DNA of 49,313 nucleotides from Planktotalea sp. (lineage in GTDB: Bacteria > Pseudomonadota > Alphaproteobacteria > Rhodobacterales > Rhodobacteraceae), in contig NZ_JABBAL010000033.1 in assembly GCF_018607995.1 (NCBI RefSeq), positions 1-49,313 of the forward strand, in the 5' to 3' direction. This document shows positions 1 to 8,369 of this stretch, piece after piece (within the stretch, counting starts at the first letter, position 1; each line of letters starts with the position of its first letter). The position numbers were made by a program, and so were the translations under genes. Below the pieces are notes generated by a model. The model ran no database searches and was not told the origin of the DNA. It was given only the letters and a program-made list of their open reading frames with translations.

Positions 1-337
1 ATATTGCCACAATCAAACTCAGTTGCGCGACAAGCCGTAGACGCGCTCTTTGCGTAGTTCTAGATGCGAATTAGTCAGCAGTGGATTCAGGGAAAATCGA
101 CGGCACCGGCCATTGATCTGAACGCGCCGAAGGTTTGAAAAATCCGCACCGTGTGAGTTCGCTTGTACTTTGATTTTGTAGTCGAAGCGAAAGGCTGTTT
201 TAAAGGGCCCCATCCCGGTATTGGGAAGGCATGGCCAAGGTCCGCTAAGGGTCCGTCCGCTAGCAAATTCTCCACAAACGCCGATAGGCTATAATTGTTT
301 AAACATCCTCCATGGTCGCCGCCTGAGTATTTCGAAC
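1..337. other. Left-edge stretch without recognised gene
   Basis: No reading frame in this stretch has recognisable domain content, and no repeat or RNA gene was recognised. It lies downstream of the photolyase-related gene on the minus strand and may contain the end of a neighbouring unit cut off by the window edge. Confidence 0.4.
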
Positions 338-1576
338 TTAGGCCAGACCAAGCGTATCCAACACAACCGGTATACCCTTTTTCATGGCAAAAAAGCCTTT
401 CGTTGCATGTGGCCACGCGACCGTATCGAAGACGCGGCGGATTTGAATTAGATTTATCCCTTCCGTCTGAAGTGCAGGTTCTGCATCGGCAAGTATCATG
501 GCAACAGGCCCTACCGGCGCATAGCCGGTCACGACGGTCTTTAAGTTGTGTTTTTGACAGGTCGTAATGATGTCCTCTGTCCAAGTGTCATTTTCGATGA
601 CCTGCACACCTGCACAAGCATCGCGTATGGCCCCGCTCGCAAAAGTCTGCGCTATATTTCCAATGGGTAACGGCGACCTGCTGATTGTTGATAGCGCGCC
701 GATTTTTGCTGCAGGTGGGTGCGGTAACGTCGCTTGCACTTGCATATCATCCTCGGTCACCAACAGCAGGTAGTCGCCTGTAATCTCTGCGGATGTTGAG
801 GCGTTGGGCAAAAGTTGGCGTCGATGATCGGTCGTCTCAGACAACGGCTCAACCTTTGTGTTCAGTTGATGTAGAGGGGCGAAGCGCTGTTCTGTGAACT
901 TGGATATATTGGAAACCCGCGCCACATAAGGGCGCCCCTTGGTTTGTATTCCTGCCACCCAACGCCATGCAAGTGTGTTGGACGCAGGATCACCATCCAT
1001 CAGGTGCCGCAGGAAAAAATCCGCTCCCAATTCCCAAGGGAGGCGAAGCGTGAATATCCAAATGGAAGCAAACCACATCCGCGCGTGATTGTGCAGATAT
1101 CCTGTGCCCACCAGCTCCTTTGCCCAGTCATCAAAGCCATCAATACCGGTTTCCCCGGCGATAGCTGCTGCATAATTTGCGGCCAAACGGCGATCTTTGT
1201 CCGCGCTTTTTATTTGCCGCAACAGGCCTGCCTGATAGGCGGGCCAAACGGTTGGATGGTGTTCAAGCCAGCCTTTGAAGTAGGCGCGCCAAAAAACCTC
1301 ATGCGTAAACCTCTCTGCCTTTTTGAAGGAATGTACCTTTAAGGTGGCGGTTAACACCTCGGTCTCGGTGATCAACCGGTGCCGGATCCACGGGGATAAC
1401 GCGGACACATTGGTTCGCTGGCTCGGCCCAAGATCGTAGTTGCGGCACCGGTCATATAGATCGCCGGTGCGGTCTGCGAATTGTGCCAATCGCGCAAGGC
1501 CCGCTGCCCGTGTCGGCGTAAAATCAGGAACTTCTGACTGTTGGCTTAGGTCCGCGATGATGGCTTTGGTTTTCAT
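338..1576 (-). CDS. Photolyase-related FAD-binding domain protein with unusual domain order
   Basis: This 412-residue protein begins almost directly with the helical FAD-binding domain of the photolyase/cryptochrome family. Residues about 20-250 carry the family patterns SPWIRHRLIT, FWRAYFKGWLE, GYLHNHARMWFAS and DGDPASNTLAWRW, the last two contributing to the flavin pocket. The usual N-terminal alpha/beta antenna domain is absent. Instead the C-terminal ~150 residues look like a Rossmann-type domain (LLLVTEDD, then VAWPHATKGFF), so the two halves may be in reversed order. The likely role is light-dependent DNA repair or light sensing, but neither is shown by sequence alone. The gene lies 9 nt after the upstream methyltransferase gene and is probably co-transcribed with it. 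The start has no strong ribosome site, as expected for a coupled gene. Family assignment is firm; function is inferred. Confidence 0.8.
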   Translation of the reverse strand: MKTKAIIADLSQQSEVPDFTPTRAAGLARLAQFADRTGDLYDRCRNYDLGPSQRTNVSALSPWIRHRLITETEVLTATLKVHSFKKAERFTHEVFWRAYFKGWLEHHPTVWPAYQAGLLRQIKSADKDRRLAANYAAAIAGETGIDGFDDWAKELVGTGYLHNHARMWFASIWIFTLRLPWELGADFFLRHLMDGDPASNTLAWRWVAGIQTKGRPYVARVSNISKFTEQRFAPLHQLNTKVEPLSETTDHRRQLLPNASTSAEITGDYLLLVTEDDMQVQATLPHPPAAKIGALSTISRSPLPIGNIAQTFASGAIRDACAGVQVIENDTWTEDIITTCQKHNLKTVVTGYAPVGPVAMILADAEPALQTEGINLIQIRRVFDTVAWPHATKGFFAMKKGIPVVLDTLGLA

Positions 1577-1585
1577 ATCAAGAAT

Positions 1586-2398
1586 TCAGGTTTTTGATCG
1601 CGGCAGGCGCGGGATTGCGTAAGGAACGCTGCGTTTGTACGCGCCAAATTCTGCGCCGTACCGTTTGGCAAACCGGCGCTCTTTTAGTCGCGGCGCCCAA
1701 AGGCAGTAGGCGGTCAGTGCAATCGCCAGACCCAACTGATCAGGCGTCCAGACCGGTACAGTCCACGTTGTCAGCGCGAAAGACACGTAGATAGGTTGGC
1801 GGATGACACTGAACAGCCCCTTTATTGGCATATCTGGAAACACAGGTTTGATATTCTGCGCCAGCGACATCCATCCCAACGCGCCGGATTGTACTTCTAC
1901 CCCGGCATCGTAACTGGCCCAGATCAACAACAGCCAAGACGCCGCATAAAGGCCGCAGATTATGGCAAACGCAGTTCCTTCGGCCTGCCACCAAATGATT
2001 CCGCTAGGGGTCCAAAACGCAAAGAGCGCCAACAATTGGACCGATGCGATGATCGCATAGGTCGTCGTTGCCAACGTCGGCCCGAATGTACGCGGTGCCA
2101 GCTTGGCCAAGACCCCTCCCCCGCGTTTTGACAGCAACATCGAATGGGTCAGCGGGAATTGCAGGATCAAAAAGATGTTTGCGATAATTGCCCAAGGCGC
2201 AGGCACGCGACCAAGGCTTTCGGACATACCAAAAAACATGGCAATGATCATGGCAAGTACGGCGGCGGCAAAGGTCAGATGGCAGATCAGGCCATAGAGA
2301 AACGCAACGCCAATGCGGGCAACCCCGGTTGGCGCGCGGAAAACCCCGGAAGCGAGGCTAAGCAGTCGTTGCAAAGGGCGTGTGTCAGACATTTTCAT
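1586..2398 (-). CDS. Integral membrane methyltransferase, MddA/isoprenylcysteine methyltransferase-like
   Basis: This 270-residue protein has about five hydrophobic segments (roughly residues 28-56, 66-82, 108-128, 140-160 and 200-235). Its C-terminal part, with RQPIYVSF followed by KERRFAKRYGAEF, resembles the SAM-binding end of the ICMT/PEMT/NnrU superfamily, which includes methanethiol S-methyltransferase MddA. The substrate cannot be read from sequence; methylation of a thiol such as methanethiol is one possibility. The frame is open back to 2563, but I prefer ATG at 2398 (ATG at 2392 also possible), because this leaves room for a promoter before the divergent gene at 2494 and the extra N-terminal residues look non-coding. 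It probably forms an operon with the photolyase-related gene. Confidence 0.65.
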   Translation of the reverse strand: MKMSDTRPLQRLLSLASGVFRAPTGVARIGVAFLYGLICHLTFAAAVLAMIIAMFFGMSESLGRVPAPWAIIANIFLILQFPLTHSMLLSKRGGGVLAKLAPRTFGPTLATTTYAIIASVQLLALFAFWTPSGIIWWQAEGTAFAIICGLYAASWLLLIWASYDAGVEVQSGALGWMSLAQNIKPVFPDMPIKGLFSVIRQPIYVSFALTTWTVPVWTPDQLGLAIALTAYCLWAPRLKERRFAKRYGAEFGAYKRSVPYAIPRLPRSKT

Positions 2399-2493
2399 AG
2401 GTTGAGAGATAGGCGGCGCACGACATACGTCGAGTGCTACAAGCTGCGACGTTTCTTCTATTGCCAAGATCATCGGCGCGCTAACTTTGTGAT

Positions 2494-2844
2494 ATGGAAT
2501 TGGATTTGACGATACCGCCTCAAACACCACACACCGCCGATCTGGTGTCGCAGTATATGGCACTCACAAAAAACGTAATGCCGAAACTTGCGCGAACAAC
2601 GCATGGACATTGGCCAGTGCGCAATGATCATTGCTTTCAGCGGATCGTATTGGACGCGGTGTGCGGTGGCGTTTGGTATGATCATCTGAATCGTCCGGCA
2701 TATAAAAACCTGACATTTCAACAGGTGGAACAAGCGGTAAGGCTTTGCGATCAGATCATCGCGGGTGACGCAGATCTTGTGGCGCTGAATGCGCAATCGC
2801 TGGTCTGGCGCGGTAAAGCACGCCCCACCAAGATAGAGGGCTAA
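2494..2844 (+). CDS. Conserved hypothetical protein, 116 aa
   Basis: A small soluble protein with no signal peptide or membrane segment. It has a coherent, protein-like composition with patterns such as NDHCFQRIVLD and GGVWYDHL, which I associate with a small Rhodobacteraceae family sometimes labelled as GCN5-related acetyltransferase; I cannot see an acetyl-CoA binding motif, so the function is left open. The gene is divergent from the methyltransferase gene and is followed after one base by the start of the interrupted small gene at 2846, suggesting translational coupling. The convergent dinB gene lies beyond that. Confidence 0.6.
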   Translation: MELDLTIPPQTPHTADLVSQYMALTKNVMPKLARTTHGHWPVRNDHCFQRIVLDAVCGGVWYDHLNRPAYKNLTFQQVEQAVRLCDQIIAGDADLVALNAQSLVWRGKARPTKIEG

Positions 2845-2845
2845 G

Positions 2846-3028
2846 ATGGTACTGCGCATATTATTGAAGGATGCGGCAAACGTCGAAGTGGCGGATGATA
2901 TTGATAAACTTGTGTCGGACAAACGTGCTGGTTGGCGCGCAACGACCGCCAAAGGACGCAGACGGCAATGACGATACAAAAAGCGTCTGACGCAGGAATT
3001 GCTTCGGCATCTCGACGATGAGGAATAA
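2846..3028 (+). pseudogene. Small basic protein gene interrupted by an in-frame TGA
   Basis: ATG at 2846 sits one base after the TAA of the preceding gene. The frame encodes 41 residues ending in KGRRRQ, then TGA at 2969-2971, and the same frame continues with RYKKRLTQELLRHLDDEE to TAA at 3026. The part after the TGA looks as protein-like as the part before, and a CGA-to-TGA change (Arg to stop) would explain it. It is either a freshly broken gene of 60 codons or a 41-residue protein. I do not recognise a function; the centre is strongly basic. No sign of a selenocysteine system was seen, but that would need an insertion element I did not look for exhaustively. Confidence 0.5.
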
Positions 3029-3041
3029 AAGCGCTGGTTTG

Positions 3042-4367
3042 CTAGAATGACGCGAAATGCGTATCGCCATCCGCACCGCTAGGGCCTTCGAAATCCTCCG
3101 CCTCTGGTATCCTGCCAAAGGCGATTTTACCGCCCACATAGCCCCCCGGTACATCCTCATGTGCCCCAATTGATAACGCCTTGCCCCCAAAACGCGCGCG
3201 TAGCTCATCCATGACAGCGCTGATGTTTTCCCAACGGTCCCGATCATCTGCGTCGCCAGATGATTTAGCAAACAAATCACCGGTTAGTTCCGCTTCAGCA
3301 TCCAGCCCATGCAACATGATAGACAACGCATGCGGGACGAATGGCATTTGTGCACGCGCCTGCGTCAACCCTTGCGATAGCGCCAGCCCAAAGCTGCGGT
3401 AATCACGCGACGGTTGAAATTGGCCTTCCCAAGTCCACCGTTGCGCTCCAGCGCTTTCTGAGTGCGTTGAGCGCAGACGTTGGCTGCGCATTGCCAGAGT
3501 TAGCTTGGAGGCTCGCAAATCCGTGCGCCGCAACCTGCGGGCGGCACCCGCCAACAATTGCCGTGCGCAATCTTCGACCCTGTCCGGGCTGTGCCAATCA
3601 CGTGGTAGCACACGGCTGTGCCCGAACATCCGTTTACGTGTCTGTTCTCGCACCACATGGGTGCCGTGCAGTTCTTGGACAAAACGCTCACCCTCGACGT
3701 TCCCCCACAAAGCGCGGGCTTGTTTTGGGGCCAAATTCCAAAGCGTATTGAAATCCGCTACACCTGCGGCCTCTAGTCTGGAGATCATGCCCGCCCCTAT
3801 ACCGGGCAAGTTGCTGAGTTTCAGGTTAGCTAGCGCATCAGGGAGCATCACCGCATCAAGCAAAAGAATGCCATCAGGTTTGTGCTGTTCTGCCGCGACT
3901 TTTGCCAACAGTTCGGTTGGCCCTAGCCCGATTGAGCATGTCAGAACAGGGCTGAACGCGTCTCGCAGCGCTGTCTTAATCCTAGCGGCCAATGCCAAAC
4001 TCTGCCGCCCTTCGCTGGGCAAGAGCGCGCAGACCACCTCGTCAATTGATCTGACATGTTGGATCGGCACCACGGATTCGATCACCGCAAGGATGTGTTT
4101 GTGCAGCCGAACATAGACGTCTGGGCGCGCAACAACAAATGTCATATCAGGAATGATCAAGCGCGCCTCGCGAGCGGGGACGTTGGTTTTCATGCCAAGC
4201 GCCTTGGCCTCGCGGCTGATTGCGATGCAGCCTGTGTATAATGAGTCGAGGGCCACAACGCCAATTGGTTTGCCACGAAGTGCAGGATTAAAGTGCTGCT
4301 CGGCCGATGCGAAGAAGCTGTCAAAATCAAGATAAAGCCGTTCGGGCGGGCAGGATGTGTTGGACAT
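3042..4367 (-). CDS. dinB: Y-family DNA polymerase (DinB/ImpB-MucB-SamB type)
   Basis: A 441-residue translesion polymerase. The N-terminus has YLDFDSFFASAEQ, with the first catalytic Asp and the adjacent Phe pair that includes the steric gate of DinB. RSIDE carries the second acidic catalytic pair. The middle has the helix-hairpin-helix-like NLPGIGAGMISRLEAAGV, and the C-terminal half fits the little-finger domain. The frame is open further upstream, but ATG at 4367 is chosen because AAGGGAAGG lies just before it and the domain begins right after. Such proteins are often mislabelled as type VI secretion protein ImpB through the ImpB/MucB/SamB family name. It would copy past damaged template bases. 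It is convergent with the two small genes and divergent from the FolB-like gene; no convincing LexA box was seen upstream. Confidence 0.88.
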   Translation of the reverse strand: MSNTSCPPERLYLDFDSFFASAEQHFNPALRGKPIGVVALDSLYTGCIAISREAKALGMKTNVPAREARLIIPDMTFVVARPDVYVRLHKHILAVIESVVPIQHVRSIDEVVCALLPSEGRQSLALAARIKTALRDAFSPVLTCSIGLGPTELLAKVAAEQHKPDGILLLDAVMLPDALANLKLSNLPGIGAGMISRLEAAGVADFNTLWNLAPKQARALWGNVEGERFVQELHGTHVVREQTRKRMFGHSRVLPRDWHSPDRVEDCARQLLAGAARRLRRTDLRASKLTLAMRSQRLRSTHSESAGAQRWTWEGQFQPSRDYRSFGLALSQGLTQARAQMPFVPHALSIMLHGLDAEAELTGDLFAKSSGDADDRDRWENISAVMDELRARFGGKALSIGAHEDVPGGYVGGKIAFGRIPEAEDFEGPSGADGDTHFASF

Positions 4368-4530
4368 GGCACCTTCCCTTCGGATCTGTCGCGGGCTTAC
4401 AGCAGGTAAATAACGCATCCAAGCGCCGTTCCTAGGGGCTGCAATGCGCATTAGAAAACAAATGCGCTGGCCTAGTGTCCATCTGCCGCTATCTGTTTGC
4501 ATCAAAGACAACGAACGCCGGGAAATAAAC

Positions 4531-4923
4531 ATGACGATAACCAGTTTGATTGAACTGAAGGACATGGTCCTTGCAACAGATATCGGGACGTATGGACCGG
4601 ATGACCCCGTACCGGATCATCACCTGTTTGACATGACGCTTGAAATTGCGCCAATGCAAGTGCAGATCCTGCAAGATAGCATGGAGCATGTGTTTGATTG
4701 CGATCCGTTTATTGCAGACATCATAGCCTTGGCAAAAACCGGTTACCGCGAAACGCAGGAATGGTTGACGACGCAGATTGTCCAGCTGTGCGCGCAATAT
4801 TCTGATATTCGCGGGGTCGACGTCTATTTACGCAAGTTGCCGGCTGATCACGTAACCGGCACGCTTAGGGTGTGGTTGTGCTTGGGCGAAAACGACCTTG
4901 CCGTACTGCGTGCGTACGTTTGA
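4531..4923 (+). CDS. Dihydroneopterin aldolase family protein (FolB-like)
   Basis: The 130-residue protein fits the small T-fold FolB family: MVLATDIGTYGPDD near the start, an acidic helix FIADIIALAKTGY in the middle and GVDVYLRKLP towards the end. In this family the enzyme converts dihydroneopterin to hydroxymethyl-dihydropterin and glycolaldehyde in folate synthesis. The sequence is divergent (for example DIGTYGPDDP where the family often has G.xxGVxxxE), so another pterin or T-fold activity is possible. ATG at 4531 is chosen over the upstream in-frame ATG at 4444, since the extra residues are unlike the family. It precedes the DUF6880 gene by 39 nt in the same direction. Confidence 0.65.
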   Translation: MTITSLIELKDMVLATDIGTYGPDDPVPDHHLFDMTLEIAPMQVQILQDSMEHVFDCDPFIADIIALAKTGYRETQEWLTTQIVQLCAQYSDIRGVDVYLRKLPADHVTGTLRVWLCLGENDLAVLRAYV

Positions 4924-4962
4924 TGTATTTGCATTTGCTTTCTGAGTTTTCAGGTGTCCAGT

Positions 4963-6378
4963 ATGTCTAAAAAGACATTAAACAAAGTCAACCTTGTCGC
5001 CCTCGGGCCCGATTGCCTTGCTGATCTGTTGCTTGAGGTCAGCACCGGCAGCGCAGATATCAAGCGGCGCTTGCGGCTTGAATTGAGCCATAATCTTGGC
5101 GCATCAGAGCTGGCACATGAGGTCCGCAAGCGGTTGGCTGCGTTGCGTAAATCCAAAACCTACATCAGTTGGCGCAGGCGCAAATCACTTGTCACAGACA
5201 TGAACATGCAAGTGACCATGATCGTCGACAAAATTGCGCCTGACGATCCGGGCGAGGCATTTGAATTGTTGTGGCAATTCATGAACCTTGCGCCATTCAT
5301 CTACGTGCGCGCGGATGATCGACGCGGCGATATCAGCGAAGTGTTTGACGCTGCGATCCAATATTTTGAAGACATCGCGCCACGTGCAGAGCCGGATGTC
5401 AAAACACTGGCTGACCGCGTTTGGAGCGCCTTGTGTGACGATGAATATGGGGTTTGGGCTGATATTATCGGCCTTTTGGCCACAACACTTGGGGATGCTG
5501 GCTTTGATCGGCTCAAAGCGCATATTCACGACTTCGCAGCCACCCCTGTGGCGCGAAAGGACGCGGATCATGAAGCGATCCAGTTTTTGCGCGACTTGCG
5601 CGGCGAACGTGATTTTTGCGCCGATCTAAACGCTGGGTTCGTTAAAAGATGCCTGCAAGACATCGCCGAAGTCACAGGCGACACATCCGCATATATCGCG
5701 CAGTTCACACCTGACGACCTACGCTGCAAAGACATTGCCGCAGAAGTCGCAACGCTGATGCTGGCAGAGAACGCGCCAGACAAAGCCCTAGTCACATTGA
5801 AGGACGCAAGTGGCACCCACGGACAAGCTGCGTGGGATGATGCGATGATCGCAACGTTGACCGCCCTCGACAAATCTGATGACGTGCAATCCCATCGCTG
5901 GGCCTGTTTTGAACGCGATTTAAGCGCACCACATCTGCGCGATTATCTCAAAGTTTTGCCCGACTTCGAAGATGTTGAGGCCGAGGACCGCGCAAGAATT
6001 TATACCCTATCTTATCCAGCCGCCTTGTCCGCATTGCACTTTTTTTTGGAGTGGCCTGACTTGTTAAGCGCGTCGCAGTTGGTGATCAAACGGGCCGATG
6101 AGATTGATGGCGACGACTATGAATTTATCAATCACGCTGCGGATGCCTTACGCGACAAATACCCTCTTGCGGCTGCGCTGTTGCTGCGCTCTATGATCGA
6201 TTTCGCACTGAAACATGAACGTACAACACGGTACAAATATGTGATTGATCATCTTCAGGACTGCGAAAAACTGGATGCCGACATCGACGACTACGGTATT
6301 TATAAATCTCATGAAAGCTACAAAGACATTTTCCGAAAGCGTGATGGCCTGACGACATTGATTGGACCTGATTTTTAG
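4963..6378 (+). CDS. DUF6880 family protein
   Basis: A 471-residue soluble protein, largely helical, starting SKKTLNKVNLVALGPDCLADLLLEV and with the basic KRRLRLELSH segment, which match what I know of DUF6880. It has no signal peptide or membrane span. The regular helix-loop composition suggests TPR- or HEAT-like packing. The function of the family is not established to my knowledge. ATG at 4963 is preferred over a GTG three codons upstream at 4954. A weak inverted repeat (CCCTCT at 6433-6438 with AGAGGG at 6452-6457) lies about 55 nt downstream and may be a poor terminator. Confidence 0.7.
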   Translation: MSKKTLNKVNLVALGPDCLADLLLEVSTGSADIKRRLRLELSHNLGASELAHEVRKRLAALRKSKTYISWRRRKSLVTDMNMQVTMIVDKIAPDDPGEAFELLWQFMNLAPFIYVRADDRRGDISEVFDAAIQYFEDIAPRAEPDVKTLADRVWSALCDDEYGVWADIIGLLATTLGDAGFDRLKAHIHDFAATPVARKDADHEAIQFLRDLRGERDFCADLNAGFVKRCLQDIAEVTGDTSAYIAQFTPDDLRCKDIAAEVATLMLAENAPDKALVTLKDASGTHGQAAWDDAMIATLTALDKSDDVQSHRWACFERDLSAPHLRDYLKVLPDFEDVEAEDRARIYTLSYPAALSALHFFLEWPDLLSASQLVIKRADEIDGDDYEFINHAADALRDKYPLAAALLLRSMIDFALKHERTTRYKYVIDHLQDCEKLDADIDDYGIYKSHESYKDIFRKRDGLTTLIGPDF

Positions 6379-6842
6379 GCAAGTACATGTAAATTGGCGT
6401 TGAAAATTTGTAAAAGTAATTTGCGAAGCAAACCCTCTCCGGACGCAAAATAGAGGGGGAGAACGGTCCAATCACTAGGATGGAATGTAGTCTGGACCTA
6501 TTACCGGACACTTGCAAATAAAACACCGAATTTATGCCGAGTACGGCACAGATGAATTCAAAAAATCTCCTTTTTGCTTATCCGATCCAATGCCCGCTTT
6601 AGGGAAACTGCACCGCAGCGTGGTCGGGTTGAGTGAATGTCTGGTTAGGGCGGTCGAAGTCGCTCAAAGAAATTCGTAGTTGCAGATCACGCGCAGCGCG
6701 GTAGCGGTTCCGAGCCCTTGGGCGAAGTCGTTCGCACAGCAATTGTGCTTATATTAGCCGGATATCGTGAATGCTGATCATTTTGAGACTTGACGAACTT
6801 GTCTGACGATTTGGCTTCTCAAACGACAAATAGGAGGCTCTC
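6379..6842. other. Intergenic stretch before integrase remnant
   Basis: No gene is supported here. It holds only the weak hairpin 6433-6457 and, close to its end, AGGAGG at 6832-6837, a good ribosome site for the short frame that follows. Composition and lack of frames fit decayed mobile DNA at the edge of the accessory region. Confidence 0.45.
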
Positions 6843-7001
6843 GTGACACGGGATAAGATTATCCCGCGACGTGAGCGGATGAAGGAAGATATGCGCATCC
6901 GAGGGATGGTCGACAAAGCCCGGAAGTTTCATATCAGGACGGTCAAGGATTTTGGCCGTCTTATTTACAACCGAAAGGAAGTCATCAGTCGCAAAGGGTG
7001 A
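6843..7001 (+). pseudogene. Tyrosine recombinase (integrase) N-terminal remnant
   Basis: A GTG start six bases after AGGAGG opens a 52-codon frame that ends at TGA 6999-7001. The product includes RRERMKEDMRIRGM and a following HIRTVKDFGRLI, closely resembling the SAM-like core-binding domain that opens XerD/phage-type integrases in alphaproteobacteria. The catalytic domain (Arg, His, Tyr) is entirely missing, so it cannot be an active recombinase. It sits between ordinary chromosomal genes on the left and the sulfatase/TRAP catabolic region on the right, suggesting that the right-hand region entered by integration. The match is by recognition, not by a search. Confidence 0.6.
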
Positions 7002-7082
7002 ACCGCGCGAAGGGTTTCTGGCAAACTGACGTGATTATCGGAGAAGCCAATTAGGGGCCTCTCTCATTTCAATTCAGTTCTT

Positions 7083-8360
7083 TCATTCTGATTGTTCTTC
7101 GAGTTCGCGCGCGCAAAGCAAATAATAGTTTCGCGTGGGTGCATTGACGGTGTCGTCGGCGATCAGGCGCAAAGCATCTATTTTTACCCGAGCACCATCT
7201 GCGCTTAAGTCATGTGCTGCAACAAGCCGATCAGCGAGTTCCAAAGCCCATTGTGCATCTCCATTCGCCAGTGCGTCTTGTGCGGCTTTCAGGACTGCGG
7301 CTGCGCCTCCTGCCAAAGCAATGATCTTCTTTGCTTCAAGGGCAGGGGGCAGCTCGCCTAGACTGGTTGGGTTGCCATCAAACCACCCTAGTGTTCCTGC
7401 AAAATAAGCGCGGGAAGCGTAACCGACATGACCATAGAATTCTTGCAGGTAAGGTTTGCTTGCCAAGTCCGCGGGGAGCTTCAGGTCCGCGGCAATCGTC
7501 ACAGGATCAAGCCCTGCGTTCATGCCTTTCACCGTTTCTGAAACCACATAGCGGATTGCATCGCGGTAATATGTCAGCGCTGTACGGATTGCATCAGCGC
7601 CAATAACGGGTTGTGTATGTCCAGGGCAGAGCACGTCTGGCGCGTAGGCCATGAGTTGATCCATCGTATCTGCCCAAGCGTCAAAGTCGCGATACGCGGT
7701 GCCGCGAATGGCATAGAGATTTGGGAAAGCGTGATAGAAGTTGTCACCGCTGAACAGAGTTTTTTGAGCCGCGAGCCACACGACGATGTGATCAGGCGTC
7801 TCACCGGGTGCTTTTGCTAACTCAAGATCAAATCCTTCACGAGTAATTTGGGTCGTGTCGGACACACGAAGTGTTGGTTCTATAAAGCCTTCGCCCATGC
7901 CCTTCATTGGGCGATCGCCGGGGCCAACACCGACGTTGATACGCTCATCGGGGCGCAGGCTGATCCCAAAATGCCGCTTGGTGCGGGCCATGAGTGCCTT
8001 GTTTGGGGCTGGGCGGCTATTGTCCACGCCGACCAGATCGGAAGTGAAGTTGTCAGCCGCAAGTACTTCGACACTACGCCCTTCGGCAAAAACGGATGCG
8101 CCCGAAATATGATCGCGGTGGGAATGCGTGTAGATGATCGTTGTAATTGGGAGTGTCGAAATTGCACGAAAATCCGCAAGGATATTTTCAGCGGCTTGCG
8201 TGGTTTCGGTCGTGTCGATCAGGACAATTCCACTATCGCCAATTAGGAAATGCACGTTGGAGGCGGCGTATCCGACAGCGGTGTAAACCGTATCAGAGAG
8301 CTTGTGGATCTGCTTGGTGAATTGCGCATTCTGCGCGACGAGATCGGGATGTGCAGGCAT
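7083..8360 (-). CDS. Alkylsulfatase-like metallo-beta-lactamase-fold hydrolase (copy 1)
   Basis: A 425-residue cytoplasmic protein (no signal peptide). THSHRDH at residues 78-84 is the MBL zinc motif, with later GDNFY and CPGHTQP segments supplying further ligands. The layout, including the helical region after about 260 (YYRDAIRYV, FYGHVGYASRAYF, LGWFDGNPTSL), matches the SdsA1/BDS1 alkylsulfatase family with its dimerisation domain. It ends where that family normally continues into an SCP2-like domain (family members are usually about 600-660 residues), and the AEN...TLRG-type segment of SdsA1 is altered to GDN...IRG. It may therefore cleave a different ester. It is 9 nt downstream of the GntR gene, in one operon with it, and has an equal-length paralogue at 19810. 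Confidence 0.78.
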   Translation of the reverse strand: MPAHPDLVAQNAQFTKQIHKLSDTVYTAVGYAASNVHFLIGDSGIVLIDTTETTQAAENILADFRAISTLPITTIIYTHSHRDHISGASVFAEGRSVEVLAADNFTSDLVGVDNSRPAPNKALMARTKRHFGISLRPDERINVGVGPGDRPMKGMGEGFIEPTLRVSDTTQITREGFDLELAKAPGETPDHIVVWLAAQKTLFSGDNFYHAFPNLYAIRGTAYRDFDAWADTMDQLMAYAPDVLCPGHTQPVIGADAIRTALTYYRDAIRYVVSETVKGMNAGLDPVTIAADLKLPADLASKPYLQEFYGHVGYASRAYFAGTLGWFDGNPTSLGELPPALEAKKIIALAGGAAAVLKAAQDALANGDAQWALELADRLVAAHDLSADGARVKIDALRLIADDTVNAPTRNYYLLCARELEEQSE

Positions 8361-8369
8361 TGTCGTGTC

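Noticed and set aside
2470..3280. Two minus-strand frames opposite the small genes
   Set aside because: Basic, low-complexity products lying over better-supported genes on the other strand and the dinB end.
4368..4530. LexA box for dinB
   Set aside because: I looked for the alphaproteobacterial GTTC/GAAC-spaced motif in the upstream region and found no convincing pair.
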